Counted from the stretch's first letter, positions 34,211 to 43,275 are shown. The stretch: DNA of 64,000 nucleotides from Candidatus Atribacteria bacterium (GCA_003451675.1 DMCY01000028.1:8357-72356); one strand, 5' to 3'. Made by a program: numbers and translations. Notes: generated from the letters alone by a model not told the origin.

Positions 34211-36004
34211 ATAAAAGCAAAAAAGATAATAGGTTTTACTTTATTGATTATTATCCTATTTTCTTTTGCTACTTTTATTGCCCATACTGATAGAAGTTTT
34301 GAAATAACTAATTATCAAGCCCAGGTAAAAATATTGGAAAATGGCGATATTCAGGTAAGCGAAATTTTTAAGTATGATTTTAATGGCGATTTTAACGGGA
34401 TAATAAGGACTATAGGGATTAAAGGTTCGGATGGATTTAAGTACTTTAAGGCTTCCGAATATTTCCCTGAAGATAAAGAATTAGAATATACTCAAAGTCT
34501 CAATGCAGATATGGTGACTTATAAAGTTTATGATAAATCCAGCAATGAAAGAAAATTATTTTTGCTTGAATACCAGTTAAAAAATGTTGCAACTTTATAC
34601 AATGACACTGCAGAATTTTATTGGAAATTCTTCGATGAATCCAATACTTCCCCCATCGGCCACATTAAAATAGAAATAGAGCTCCCGTCTGCAGAAGTCT
34701 CGGCAGAAGAACTGAAAGTATTTGGACATGGTCCACTGAATGGAGAAGTGTCTATCCGGGAGGATGGGAAAATAATATACGAAGTTGATGGATTATCTCC
34801 AAGAGAAATGGTGGAAGCGAGAATCTTATTCCCCACCAGCATAATTCCCAATAGTAGTAAAATAATTAACCAGAATAAATTTGCTGAAATAATGAAAGAG
34901 GAATTAGGGTGGGCTAAAAAAGCAGATCGAGAGATGTATTTCAATATTATCGGTTTTTTATTGGCTCTACTGGTAGTATTGTTTAATATATTCCTGGCTA
35001 TTCGGCTTTATTTTAAATATGATAGAGAGCTTAAGCCCGAAGTTGAAATGGATTATTACCGTGAATTACCTCAGGATATTACACCCGCTGTTTTAAGCAA
35101 ATTAATGAGCATTCAAGGAGTAGCCAGCAAAGATATTATGGCCACTTTGATGGACTTGGTGCGAAAAAAATATTTAAAGATCGAAGAGATTCCAAAAGGG
35201 AGAAAGAAAGATTATAAATTTATATTAATTGAAGAAAGCGGCACCACTAATTTAAAAGAACATGAATCATATTTAATCCATTGGCTTTTTTATTCTATAG
35301 GCGACGGAAAGAGTGTAACTTTAAAAGAGATAAAAGACTACGCTAAGGCATCAAGAACCCAGAGCAGTTTTCGGCACAATTATAATAAGTGGGTGAAAAA
35401 AGTTGGAGAGGAATTTAAAAAGTATAATTATTTCGGTCAATCAAAAGAAGGATTAAAGACTGCAGGTAAGGTAGTTTTGATGGAATTTGCCGGAGTATTT
35501 TTATTATTTGTTCTAGGAGCCCTATTAAAAATGCAGTTGTTTATTCTTATACCCTTATTGCTTGCTGTCAGTTTTAGCGGTTTTGGGGTGATAATCTATG
35601 GTGCATTGATAAGAAAAAAGACTCAAACGGGAATTAATGAATATACAAAATGGAGGGCATTTAAAAGATTCTTATTGCATTTTAGCAATATGAAGGATTA
35701 CGAAATCCCTTCTATAATAGTCTGGGAGCACTATCTAGTTTATGCTATCTCCCTGGGAGTGGCAGATAAAGTAATTTCAAAATTAAAACTGGTCTTGAGT
35801 AGTCAAGATATATCCTTAAAGAATTCTACCTACTTATACTGTATGACTGATAGAAGTGGAAGAATAAATAACAGTATGTTCAGGTCTTTTGATAAAGTGT
35901 TCGCTTCTGCTTTTGCTACTACAAGTTCTTCAACCGGTTCGGGCGGTGGCTTCTCTTCCGGAGGCGGAGGAGGAGGCGGCGGCGGTGGAGCCGGCGCTTT
36001 TTAA
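34211..36004 (+). CDS. DUF2207 membrane protein
   Basis: The protein has an N-terminal signal/transmembrane segment, an extracytoplasmic DUF2207 domain (YQAQVKILENGDIQVSEIFK; EFYWKFFDESNTSPIGHI), a central helix (FNIIGFLLALLVVLFNIFLA), and a cytoplasmic part (DITPAVLSKLMSIQGVASKD). A second membrane pair follows (FAGVFLLFVLGALLKMQLFI), and a Gly-rich tail (SGGGGGGGGGGAGAF). The first canonical start is TTG 34244 without a ribosome-binding site. ATA at 34211 is in frame, eight bases after AAGGGGG, and restores a lysine-rich signal N-terminus (KAKKIIGF), so I place the start there with caution. LemA follows, the usual partner. Confidence 0.8.
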   Translation: MKAKKIIGFTLLIIILFSFATFIAHTDRSFEITNYQAQVKILENGDIQVSEIFKYDFNGDFNGIIRTIGIKGSDGFKYFKASEYFPEDKELEYTQSLNADMVTYKVYDKSSNERKLFLLEYQLKNVATLYNDTAEFYWKFFDESNTSPIGHIKIEIELPSAEVSAEELKVFGHGPLNGEVSIREDGKIIYEVDGLSPREMVEARILFPTSIIPNSSKIINQNKFAEIMKEELGWAKKADREMYFNIIGFLLALLVVLFNIFLAIRLYFKYDRELKPEVEMDYYRELPQDITPAVLSKLMSIQGVASKDIMATLMDLVRKKYLKIEEIPKGRKKDYKFILIEESGTTNLKEHESYLIHWLFYSIGDGKSVTLKEIKDYAKASRTQSSFRHNYNKWVKKVGEEFKKYNYFGQSKEGLKTAGKVVLMEFAGVFLLFVLGALLKMQLFILIPLLLAVSFSGFGVIIYGALIRKKTQTGINEYTKWRAFKRFLLHFSNMKDYEIPSIIVWEHYLVYAISLGVADKVISKLKLVLSSQDISLKNSTYLYCMTDRSGRINNSMFRSFDKVFASAFATTSSSTGSGGGFSSGGGGGGGGGGAGAF

Positions 36005-36049
36005 ATTATTTATTAAGACGAAAAGGATAAAAAAGAAAGGGGTGTTTTT

Positions 36050-36592
36050 ATGAGTTTTATAATGATTTTTGTTATTTTAATTGTATTGTGGGGTGTTTTG
36101 ACTTATAATAAATTGGTAACCTTAAGAGGGAGGATAGATAATTCCTGGGCACAGATCGATGTCCAGCTGAAGAGAAGATTTAACCTAATCCCTAATCTGG
36201 TAAGCTCTGTAAAAGGATATGCCAAACATGAGAAAGAAACATTAGAAGAAGTGACCGCATCCAGAACCAAATATTTATCGGCAAAAACACCGGAGGAAAA
36301 ATTGGATGCAAATTCAGGATTAGCTGGCGCCCTTAGTCGATTATTTGCAGTTGCTGAAAATTATCCGGATTTAAAGGCCAATACAAATTTCCTGGATTTA
36401 CAAAAACAATTGAAAGATACCGAAGACAAGATAGGCTATTCGAGGCAATTCTATAATGATACTGCTATGAAATATAATGTAGCGATAGTCCAGGTGCCGA
36501 CCTCAATAATTGCCAATCTATTCGGTTTTACCAGCAGACCTTATTTCAAAACAGAAGGGGAAGAAAGAGAAAATATTGAAGTAAAATTTTAA
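36050..36592 (+). CDS. lemA: LemA family protein
   Basis: The 180-aa LemA protein has one N-terminal transmembrane helix (FIMIFVILIVLWGVLTYNKL) and the helical LemA body: DNSWAQIDVQLKRRFNLIPN, VKGYAKHEKETLEEVTASR and YPDLKANTNFLDLQKQLKDT. The molecular role of the family is not settled; it is associated with DUF2207/TPM proteins at the membrane. It is 45 bases downstream of the DUF2207 gene with an AAAGGGG site. Confidence 0.93.
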   Translation: MSFIMIFVILIVLWGVLTYNKLVTLRGRIDNSWAQIDVQLKRRFNLIPNLVSSVKGYAKHEKETLEEVTASRTKYLSAKTPEEKLDANSGLAGALSRLFAVAENYPDLKANTNFLDLQKQLKDTEDKIGYSRQFYNDTAMKYNVAIVQVPTSIIANLFGFTSRPYFKTEGEERENIEVKF

Positions 36593-36597
36593 AAAAA

Positions 36598-36682
36598 GAA
36601 CAGGAGACGATTCTCTGTTCCCCTTTAGAATTTTAAATTTTAGACTAAAAAGGAGTAGAGGACTGTTCCCTGTTTCACTGGA
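36598..36682. repeat. Degraded ACAGGAGACGATTCTCTGT units
   Basis: AGAACAGGAGACGATTCTCTGTTCCCC (36598-36624) and GGACTGTTCCCTGTTTCAC (36660-36679) are relatives of the palindrome in the 31891-31981 repeat. Together they fill the gap between lemA and the DUF1232 gene. Confidence 0.6.
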
Positions 36683-36691
36683 AAAACCTTA

Positions 36692-37081
36692 ATGTTTTCA
36701 AAATGGAAAGAAAAAGCAAAAAAACTTAAGCAAGAAATTTATGCTCTATATCTTGCTTATAAAGATCCGAGAGTGTCATGGTATGCTAAAATATTTATAG
36801 TGATACTCGTAGGATATGCAATAAGTCCTATAGACTTAATACCCGATTTTATACCTATAATTGGCTATTTGGATGATTTAATTCTCTTGCCCTTAGGGAT
36901 TGTTTTAGCTATAAAGATGATACCAAGGGAAGTAATGGAAGAATGTCGGAAGGAGTCTACAAAAGGCATAAAGGATAAAAAAATTGCAGTAATTGGCTTA
37001 ATCATTATAATTAGTATTTGGGTAGTATTGTTATATTTAATATTCACTAAGGTAATTTTTTATAAAATTAAATCCTATTAA
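36692..37081 (+). CDS. YkvA/DUF1232 membrane protein
   Basis: The 129-aa protein has the DUF1232 motif (GYAISPIDLIPDFIPIIGYLDD at about 49-70) between a lysine-rich N-terminus (FSKWKEKAKKLKQEIYAL) and two further hydrophobic segments (VIGLIIIISIWVVLLYLIF). The function of the family is unknown. It is flanked on both sides by ACAGGGGACGG-type repeats, the second at 37091-37110. Confidence 0.85.
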   Translation: MFSKWKEKAKKLKQEIYALYLAYKDPRVSWYAKIFIVILVGYAISPIDLIPDFIPIIGYLDDLILLPLGIVLAIKMIPREVMEECRKESTKGIKDKKIAVIGLIIIISIWVVLLYLIFTKVIFYKIKSY

Positions 37082-37122
37082 AATGGTAAAGAGAACCGTC
37101 CCCTGTTTCAGGTGATCAGGTG

Positions 37123-38397
37123 ATGGAAATTATGGAAGACATACACGAATTAATTAGAAAAAATAATCAAATAAAAAAGTTTTGCCTGTATGGGTTTTTA
37201 AAAAACCTTAAGTTTTTTGAACCCTACTTATATATTTATCTCATACAGGTGGTGCACCTTAACTTGTTTCAGATAGGAACTTTATTTTCTATTAGAGGGA
37301 TAATTATCTACCTATTTGAAGTGCCCTCCGGGATATTTGCCGACCAATACGGAAAAAAGACAGAACTGATGATCTGTTTTATCTTTTATATTGCGTCTTT
37401 CTTCTTCTTTTCCCTGGGAGGAAGTTATGCAGTTGTAGCTATAGCTATGGTCTTTTTTGGGCTGGGAGAGGCCTTTAGGTCAGGCACGCATAAGGCCATG
37501 ATTTACTCCTATTTAGAACAGAAGGGCTGGTTTGAACATAAGACTTTTGTCTATGGTCGTACCCGCTCTTTTTCCTTAATCGGGTCATCCTTGTCTGCCT
37601 TTGCTGCAATCTTTTTAATTATTAAATTACCCAGGATGCAATTGATTTTTTTATTCAGCATCATCCCCTACATTCTTGATTTTCTTTTAATCTGGTCTTA
37701 TCCTGATACCTTAAACGAACCGGTAGAATCCACTATCAGCCTAAAGAAATTTTTTACTTATTCTATCAAGCAGTTAAAGAATGTTTTCGTCAACAAGTCT
37801 CTCAGAAAGATAGTAATAAGTTCCTCACTTTTTGATGCCATTTTTAAAGTTTTAAAAGATTATATTCAACCTATTTTAAAAGACCTTATTTTAATTTCCG
37901 GAATTTATATAGTAGTCTCGATGGAGGCAGCCACTCAGTTAAAAATTATTTTAGGACTTATTTATGGAGTGATGTATATCTTTAGTGCCTGGGTTTCTCG
38001 AAATGTTTATCGCTTAAACCTAAAGTTTAAGTCTGACAAACTGATGGATATCAGTTTTGACATTTTAGGGGTAGTATTTTTTATTATGTTTTTTGCTGTC
38101 AAAACTAAAATTATGTTAGTAGTTATACTTCTTTACTTTTTCCTCTATCTTTTGAAAGACGGAAGGCGTCCCCTGGCAGTTGATGTCTTTGGCGATTATA
38201 TGAAAAAAAATGAACGGGCTACAGTAATGTCAATTGAAAGCCAGGTCGGTTCATTTTTTATGATAGTATTAGCCCCTTTATTCGGCTATATCGCTGATAG
38301 ATTCAGTGTTGCAACCCTGTTTTTTATAGTCGGCCTATCGATATTAGTTTTAAATAGATTTTTAAGAGTGGGGAAAATTAAAAAAATGTCAGAGTAA
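37123..38397 (+). CDS. MFS transporter
   Basis: The protein of about 424 aa has some 12 predicted transmembrane segments and an MFS-type loop 2-3 (VPSGIFADQYGKKTELM). It includes GEAFRSGTHKAMIYSYLEQK, FVYGRTRSFSLIGSSLSAF and LKDGRRPLAVDVFGDYMKKN, features of the drug-efflux-like MFS subgroup. ATG 37123 is spaced seven bases from AGGTGA; GTG 37120 is adjacent. The substrate is unknown. Confidence 0.85.
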   Translation: MEIMEDIHELIRKNNQIKKFCLYGFLKNLKFFEPYLYIYLIQVVHLNLFQIGTLFSIRGIIIYLFEVPSGIFADQYGKKTELMICFIFYIASFFFFSLGGSYAVVAIAMVFFGLGEAFRSGTHKAMIYSYLEQKGWFEHKTFVYGRTRSFSLIGSSLSAFAAIFLIIKLPRMQLIFLFSIIPYILDFLLIWSYPDTLNEPVESTISLKKFFTYSIKQLKNVFVNKSLRKIVISSSLFDAIFKVLKDYIQPILKDLILISGIYIVVSMEAATQLKIILGLIYGVMYIFSAWVSRNVYRLNLKFKSDKLMDISFDILGVVFFIMFFAVKTKIMLVVILLYFFLYLLKDGRRPLAVDVFGDYMKKNERATVMSIESQVGSFFMIVLAPLFGYIADRFSVATLFFIVGLSILVLNRFLRVGKIKKMSE

Positions 38398-38473
38398 ACT
38401 TTTTCTATTTTCCCTTTATCTATCTTAACTCGATACCCGATACTACGTAATCGATACTTTCTTTCGATATTAT

Positions 38474-38501
38474 TTGAATATTTTATAGAATATATTATAA
38501 T
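38474..38501 (+). promoter_or_regulatory. Candidate promoter for the coiled-coil/HD gene pair
   Basis: TTGAAT (38474-38479) and TATAAT (38496-38501) are 16 bases apart in the 200-base gap after the MFS gene. The same gap also holds a GATACC/GATACT repeat near 38430-38457. Confidence 0.5.
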
Positions 38502-38600
38502 TAGAATAGAGAGGATATAATAGACCATAAAAAACATAAAAATATATGTTAATGCCATCCGGAATTTTTAAAAATTTAAAATGAAGGGAGGCTGCAAATA

Positions 38601-38909
38601 ATGAAAGAAGAAGAATTTTACCAAAAAGAACTCAATCTAATTAAGGAAAAATTGAGTGAGGTTAAGAAAAAGGTAAATATAAACAGACAGAAAAATAAAA
38701 AATTAAGGGATAAAAGAGAAACGTTGTTAGTTGACACAGTATTAAAAGCTGGTAATTTAACAGAAAACTTACAAAAGGTTGAAAAATTTAAACAGGATAT
38801 CGAAAAATTAGAAGATGAATTCAAGGACCTTAAAACCATTATTAAGGGTTTGGAATTACGGGAAAAGATATTTAAATCGATAATTAGTGAAAAAATAGAA
38901 AATTTTTAA
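38601..38909 (+). CDS. Small coiled-coil protein of unknown function
   Basis: The 102-aa protein is almost entirely charged heptad-rich helix (KLSEVKKKVNINRQKNKKLR; KVEKFKQDIEKLEDEFKDLK). There is no signal peptide. It has a good ribosome-binding site (AAGGGAGG) and lies 60 bases before the HD-domain gene, so it is probably expressed with it. No family is recognised. Confidence 0.6.
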   Translation: MKEEEFYQKELNLIKEKLSEVKKKVNINRQKNKKLRDKRETLLVDTVLKAGNLTENLQKVEKFKQDIEKLEDEFKDLKTIIKGLELREKIFKSIISEKIENF

Positions 38910-38969
38910 ATTTTCCTTTATCGCAATTTAAAACAAGAGAAGAAAAATAAAGTACTTAGGAGGAAATAA

Positions 38970-39545
38970 ATGAGTTCAAAAGTCCCAACCAGAGAAGAAG
39001 CTTATCAATTACTTACTGAATATAATAAAAGTGATAGTCTAATAAAACATGCCTTAGCCGTAGAGGGAGTTATGCGCTTTTTTGCCCGCAAGCGGGGAGA
39101 AGATGAAGAAAAATGGGGTGTCATCGGTCTGGTTCATGACCTTGATTATGAGCAATTTCCCGAAGAACATTGTCATAAAAGTGAGGAAATATTAAAAGAA
39201 AGAGGCTGGCCGGAAGAATATATTCGAGCAGTAGTAAGTCACGGTTGGGGGCTTTGTTCAGATGTTGAGCCACAAACAGAATTAGAAAAGGTTCTTTATA
39301 CTATAGATGAGCTTACCGGTCTGGTGGTAACTACAGCTTTGGTTCGACCCTCCAAAAGTGTTATGGATGTAAAAGTAAAATCAGTGAAGAAGAAATGGAA
39401 AGACAAAAGATTTGCAGCCGGGGTAGATAGGTCTATTATCGAGAAGGGTGCTCAGATGTTAGGTATGGAAGTTTCTGACCTCATTGCTGATACCCTTGCT
39501 GGTATGCAAGAAGTAGCTGAAGAAATCGGCCTAAAAGGAGTGTAA
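38970..39545 (+). CDS. HD-domain (HDIG) hydrolase
   Basis: The 191-aa HD-superfamily phosphohydrolase has H22 (LIKHALAVEGVMRF), the HD pair in VIGLVHDLDYEQFPEEHCHK and a further histidine in AVVSHGWGLCSD. It also shows family-specific YTIDELTGLVVTTALVRPSK. HDIG proteins of this small class are often annotated as hydrolases of nucleotides or phosphate esters; the substrate here is unknown. Confidence 0.85.
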   Translation: MSSKVPTREEAYQLLTEYNKSDSLIKHALAVEGVMRFFARKRGEDEEKWGVIGLVHDLDYEQFPEEHCHKSEEILKERGWPEEYIRAVVSHGWGLCSDVEPQTELEKVLYTIDELTGLVVTTALVRPSKSVMDVKVKSVKKKWKDKRFAAGVDRSIIEKGAQMLGMEVSDLIADTLAGMQEVAEEIGLKGV

Positions 39546-39618
39546 GTTTAGAAAGCGAAGAATTAATCTATTTAGAATGATGTTTACATAAAAAAGAAAA
39601 GATTTTTATAGAAAAGAT

Positions 39619-39648
39619 AAATAGGGCAGAGATATCTCTGTCCTATTT
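39619..39648. terminator. 30-bp palindrome after the HD gene
   Basis: AAATAGGGCAGAGAT joins directly to ATCTCTGTCCTATTT, one wobble short of perfect. It could form a hairpin terminator for the HD gene or a protein site ahead of the GNAT gene. Confidence 0.5.
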
Positions 39649-39694
39649 GAGTAAATATAAGTAAATATAAATCATAATATCAGGAGAGAAAATT

Positions 39695-40195
39695 ATGAAA
39701 AAATCTGGAGACGAAGAGGTCAATCTGAATATCCGAAAGGCTTCAATCGAGGATGTCCCCTTAATTTTTAAATTTATAAAGGAACTTTCAGTATATGAAA
39801 AAATGTCTAAAGAGGTGGTTACCACTGAAGATACTTTACGAGAAACCCTCTTTGGAGATAAACCACACGCTAAAGTACTTATTGCAGAAATTGAGGGAAA
39901 GCCCGTAGGTTATGCTTTATACTTTTATAATTTTTCTACTTTTGTGGGGCGACCCGGTCTTTATGTAGAAGATGTGTATGTTTCTGAGGAATATCGGGGA
40001 CAAGGAATCGGCACTGCCTTATTTAAATATTGTGCCCATATTGCCAAGGAAAATAAATGTGTTAGAATGGAATGGCTCGTCTTAAAATGGAATCCTGCTC
40101 GGGAATTTTATGACCATATGGGTGCAAAACCTCTGGACGAATGGGTGGTGTATCGTTTAACTGGTGATGCCTTAGAAAAAATGGCGGATTTGTAA
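39695..40195 (+). CDS. GNAT acetyltransferase (SSAT/diamine acetyltransferase-like)
   Basis: The 166-aa GNAT has the acetyl-CoA loop in EEYRGQGIGTALFKYCAHIA. The overall sequence fits the spermidine/spermine acetyltransferase-like clade: IRKASIEDVPLIFKFIKELS, YEKMSKEVVTTEDTLRETLF, YFYNFSTFVGRPGLYVEDVY and WNPAREFYDHMGAKPLDEW. Polyamine or thialysine-type amines are plausible substrates. Length is typical. The ATG follows an AGGAGAG site. Confidence 0.85.
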   Translation: MKKSGDEEVNLNIRKASIEDVPLIFKFIKELSVYEKMSKEVVTTEDTLRETLFGDKPHAKVLIAEIEGKPVGYALYFYNFSTFVGRPGLYVEDVYVSEEYRGQGIGTALFKYCAHIAKENKCVRMEWLVLKWNPAREFYDHMGAKPLDEWVVYRLTGDALEKMADL

Positions 40196-40405
40196 TCGAT
40201 AAATAATTTATTATCATTCCTGCGAAAACAGGAATCCATCTTTGTAGCACGATGAATCGTGCCCATCCCTCTTTTTATTTTAAAAAATTTCTCCAAAAAA
40301 AAGGATTTCCCAAACTTTTAGCGAATATTAAATATAATAAATATAACAGCAAAAATTCACACCAATCACTAACAAAAATTTCTCCAAAAAAAAGGAGATA
40401 AAAAT
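40196..40405. repeat. Gap with degraded palindromes and duplicated leader
   Basis: The gap contains CATTCCTGCGAAAACAGGAATCCATC and GTAGCACGATGAATCGTGCCC, relatives of repeats elsewhere in the window. Two copies of TTTCTCCAAAAAAAAGGA follow (about 40288 and 40379), the second supplying the next gene's ribosome-binding site. A TATAAT at 40333-40338 may be the -10 for the TPR gene. Confidence 0.5.
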
Positions 40406-41593
40406 ATGGATTCATTAATAAATATTATTTCGATAGTTGGCCCATTAATATTTGCTGCCTGCCTATTTGCACTAAAAAATATATCCACAGAAATTAAAAT
40501 AGGGTTGTGGATTATCTGTGCCTTAATACTCATCTTTGACCTATATCTAATAATAAAAGATAAAAAGAATAAAGAAGAAAAATCTAAAAGGGAAGAACTT
40601 TATAATCATTTATACGAAAGGCAGGAATTATTCGACCGAAACTTACCGGGGACCGCAATCGACACCCTGGAAAGAAATCCTTTATTAAAAAAATATTTCC
40701 GCTCAGGACAAAAGTATGAGAAAGAATATAAATTTGAAAAAGCTATTAAGGTATATGAAAAATGCCTGCATGACTTAAGTATTCCCGAGGAAGATAAAAT
40801 TGGCTTTAATATTCTTATCGGCAACTGTTATTATTTCTTATCTAAACTAAATCAGGCGGAAAAGCATTTTAAAGAATCATTAAATATTTTAAAAAGAGCA
40901 GAAAATAAAATGGCTAAATTGCCCTCCAAATCAGCCGCACTCGGCAGCATAGGAAACATCTACCATAACTTGGGTAAACCGGATGAAGCATTGGAATATT
41001 ATCAGCAGGCTTTGGAGATTAACAGAAAGCTCGGATACGAACAGGGTACTGCCCATAATCTTAACAACATAGGTAACATATACAATGAATTAGGAAAATA
41101 CGATGAAGCATTAAAGTGTCAGAAAGAGGCGTTAGAGATTAGCAAGAAATTCAAAGATGAACAAGCCATAGCTAACAGTCTGACCAATATCGGGATAATA
41201 TATACTGATTCAGGGAAACCCGAAGAAGCATTAAAACTTTTTCAGGAAGCATTAGAGATTAATAAAAAAGATAAATACCAGGAAGGGATAGCCAATGTCT
41301 TTAATAATATTGGTCTAGCCCACAGTAAATTGAGGAAAACTAATCAAGCTCTAAATTATTACCAGAAAGCCCTAAAGATAAATAAAGAGATAGGATATAA
41401 AGAAGGTGCAGCGACTAATCTGGGAAACATAGGTCTGATTTATATTACTTTAGGAAAATCTGAAGAAGCACTAAAATATTATCAGGAGGCGTTAGAGGTT
41501 TTTATACACATGAATGCCGAGCCGCGAATAGAAATATTGTTAAAACTTATTAAAATTATCGAGGAAGAAAAGAAAGAAAAAAAGGAAAAGTAA
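40406..41593 (+). CDS. Membrane-anchored TPR protein
   Basis: The 395-aa protein has two N-terminal transmembrane helices (IISIVGPLIFAACLFALKNI; IGLWIICALILIFDLYLII), a linker, and then at least six tetratricopeptide repeats (about 100-375). The repeats follow patterns such as GNIYHNLGKPDEALEYYQQA, GNIYNELGKYDEALKCQKEA and GLIYITLGKSEEALKYYQEA. TPR arrays bind partner proteins. The next gene, 26 bases away, is a proteasome-like hydrolase, so this could be its membrane receptor or substrate adaptor; that link rests on position alone. Confidence 0.85.
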   Translation: MDSLINIISIVGPLIFAACLFALKNISTEIKIGLWIICALILIFDLYLIIKDKKNKEEKSKREELYNHLYERQELFDRNLPGTAIDTLERNPLLKKYFRSGQKYEKEYKFEKAIKVYEKCLHDLSIPEEDKIGFNILIGNCYYFLSKLNQAEKHFKESLNILKRAENKMAKLPSKSAALGSIGNIYHNLGKPDEALEYYQQALEINRKLGYEQGTAHNLNNIGNIYNELGKYDEALKCQKEALEISKKFKDEQAIANSLTNIGIIYTDSGKPEEALKLFQEALEINKKDKYQEGIANVFNNIGLAHSKLRKTNQALNYYQKALKINKEIGYKEGAATNLGNIGLIYITLGKSEEALKYYQEALEVFIHMNAEPRIEILLKLIKIIEEEKKEKKEK

Positions 41594-41619
41594 AAAAATT
41601 TTAAAATGGAGATGATAAT

Positions 41620-42570
41620 ATGTCATTAGGAATAAACACTACCACCCCGGAAGGAATCGTTTTGGCTGCTGACAGCCGGCAATCATACCGCAACCGAAAA
41701 GGGATGGCCCGTATTGGAAGCGATAATGCTTCCAAACTTTTTCAATTGAACAAAAGGATTGGGATAATTGTAACCGGACTGGCTTTTTTACCGGAAGATG
41801 GAGTAATGAAAAGTGTTAGTAAATTTATCGAGCAGTTTAAAAGAGAGAACGATATAGAAAGATTGAACGTCAGAGATGCTGCCGACAGATTGCACAGTCT
41901 TTTTGATATAAAATATGAATGGCAAAAGAGGTTAGACGATGCAGTAGAAAAGATTAATAATGACCTAAAGCGGCAAGGTTTCGAAGTGGTAGAGGTTAAG
42001 CAAGAAAATTATATGATTAAATTTCAATTTAAAGACCTGCAGGGGAATTTAAAAAATGGAATCGGGGGAATCGATAGGATAACCCTTCTGGTAGCCGGTT
42101 TTAATAAAGATGGTTCCCACGAAGTTTATACTTGTATTATCCCCGGCGAGGTTCAGAAAAAACGAGATAGTAGAGATAGAAACAAAGAATACGGAGCAAG
42201 CTGGATCGGTCAAAACGATGTGGTTTCCCGGATTGTTTTAGGATTCGATGGAAGAATCAGTAATCTAAAGTTTGTCAATGAAGCAATGAAAGACCTGGGG
42301 CAAGAAGAAGTAAGAAAACAATTGGGAGGTCTACAATATGCTATCCAATGGGGGACAATGACCCTGCAGGATGCCATAGATTTTTGTACTTTGATGGTTC
42401 AGACTACTTCAGCAATCCAGCGTTTCTCCGATGGCATCGTGGCTAATCCGGGAGATATGCCCGGTGTGGGCGGCCCGGTGGATGTGGCAGTTATCACTGC
42501 AGACCAGGGCTTCACCTGGGTCAGCAGAAAAAAACTAAAAGTCGAAGGAAAAGAAATAGATTTAGATTAA
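41620..42570 (+). CDS. Proteasome-like Ntn-hydrolase family protein
   Basis: The 316-aa protein has the proteasome beta-subunit/HslV-like N-terminus: MSLGINTTTPEGIVLAADSR, SKLFQLNKRIGIIVTGLAFL and a lysine near residue 40. Ntn hydrolases use the first residue after Met removal or a propeptide; here Ser2 would be exposed, or a Thr at 7-9 after trimming. A central charged insert (about 90-150) and a C-terminal extension (DVAVITADQGFTWVSRKKLK) make it larger than HslV or Anbu. It lacks a nearby unfoldase; the TPR gene is its only apparent partner. Protease activity is not certain. Confidence 0.7.
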   Translation: MSLGINTTTPEGIVLAADSRQSYRNRKGMARIGSDNASKLFQLNKRIGIIVTGLAFLPEDGVMKSVSKFIEQFKRENDIERLNVRDAADRLHSLFDIKYEWQKRLDDAVEKINNDLKRQGFEVVEVKQENYMIKFQFKDLQGNLKNGIGGIDRITLLVAGFNKDGSHEVYTCIIPGEVQKKRDSRDRNKEYGASWIGQNDVVSRIVLGFDGRISNLKFVNEAMKDLGQEEVRKQLGGLQYAIQWGTMTLQDAIDFCTLMVQTTSAIQRFSDGIVANPGDMPGVGGPVDVAVITADQGFTWVSRKKLKVEGKEIDLD

Positions 42571-42900
42571 GAATTATCTTTCCGTGTAGGGGCACAATGA
42601 ATCGTGACCATTTGCTTCTTGTCTTTTATTTCTTTCTGTTGTAGGGGCTTGATTCATCAAGCCCGTCTTTTCTTTTCTGTCATTGCCCTGATTTATCAGG
42701 ACGTGGCAATCTCTCTCCTCCCCCTTCGAGGGGGGAGGATTAAGGTGGGGGTGATTAATTTCTTATCCTCTCTGTCATTCCCATGAAAATGGGAATCCAT
42801 CTTTGTCATTGCAGCGAAGCAACGAAGCAATCTCTACTCACACCGTAGGACAGGCGTCCCGCCTGTCATTATTAAATAAAAATGGATTAATTAAAAATAG
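42571..42900. repeat. Cluster of five palindromic intergenic repeats
   Basis: In order: GTAGGGGCACAATGAATCGTGACC, GTAGGGGCTTGATTCATCAAGCCC, a CTCCTCCCCCTTCGAGGGGG type hairpin with AGGTGGGGGTGATT, CATTCCCATGAAAATGGGAATCC, and GTAGGACAGGCGTCCCGCCTGTC. Each has a relative elsewhere in the window. No gene is supported; a 60-codon reading frame here is made of repeat sequence. Confidence 0.8.
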
Positions 42901-43019
42901 GGACATCCTATTTTCTCGTATTTATATGCGTTTCATAACTTTTATGTAATATGAAATTATTACTTTCTGAAACCCTTTGTATTCAAGGCTTTCAGACCCC
43001 CTTCAGGAATGCCCTAAAA

Positions 43020-43275
43020 ACGCACGGAGAGTGCTTTTAAACGCACGCAAAAATTTTTAAAATCGGCAATTTACTACCCTGATTTTGGGGTATTTTTGCT
43101 CTTCCAAAATCACCAAACCCTTATAAATAGCCATTTTCAGTTTTTGAATATTCGAAAATACAGTCAAAAAAGTGCGATTTTCGAGGGGAAAGTTATAAGT
43201 CAATCCAAAAAAATGCGCCTACGAACGTTTTCAGCATCTTTCTCTCAAAACCCTTATAATATAAGGCTTTCATAA
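43020..43275. repeat. Flanking repeat A of the AbiE cassette
   Basis: About 250 bases align without net indel to 45515-45767. Shared blocks include AATCGGCAATTTACTACCCTG / AATCGGTAATTTACCACCCTG, CTTATAAATAGCCATTTTCAG / CTTTATAAATAGCCACTTTC and CGATTTTCGAGGGG / CGATTTCCGAGGGG. The terminal palindrome is CCTTATA-N-TATAAGG (43252-43266). Both copies lie in the same orientation. Confidence 0.8.

Noticed and set aside
42604..42786. 60-codon frame in the repeat cluster
   Set aside because: Consists of palindromic repeat sequence; no ribosome-binding site or family resemblance.
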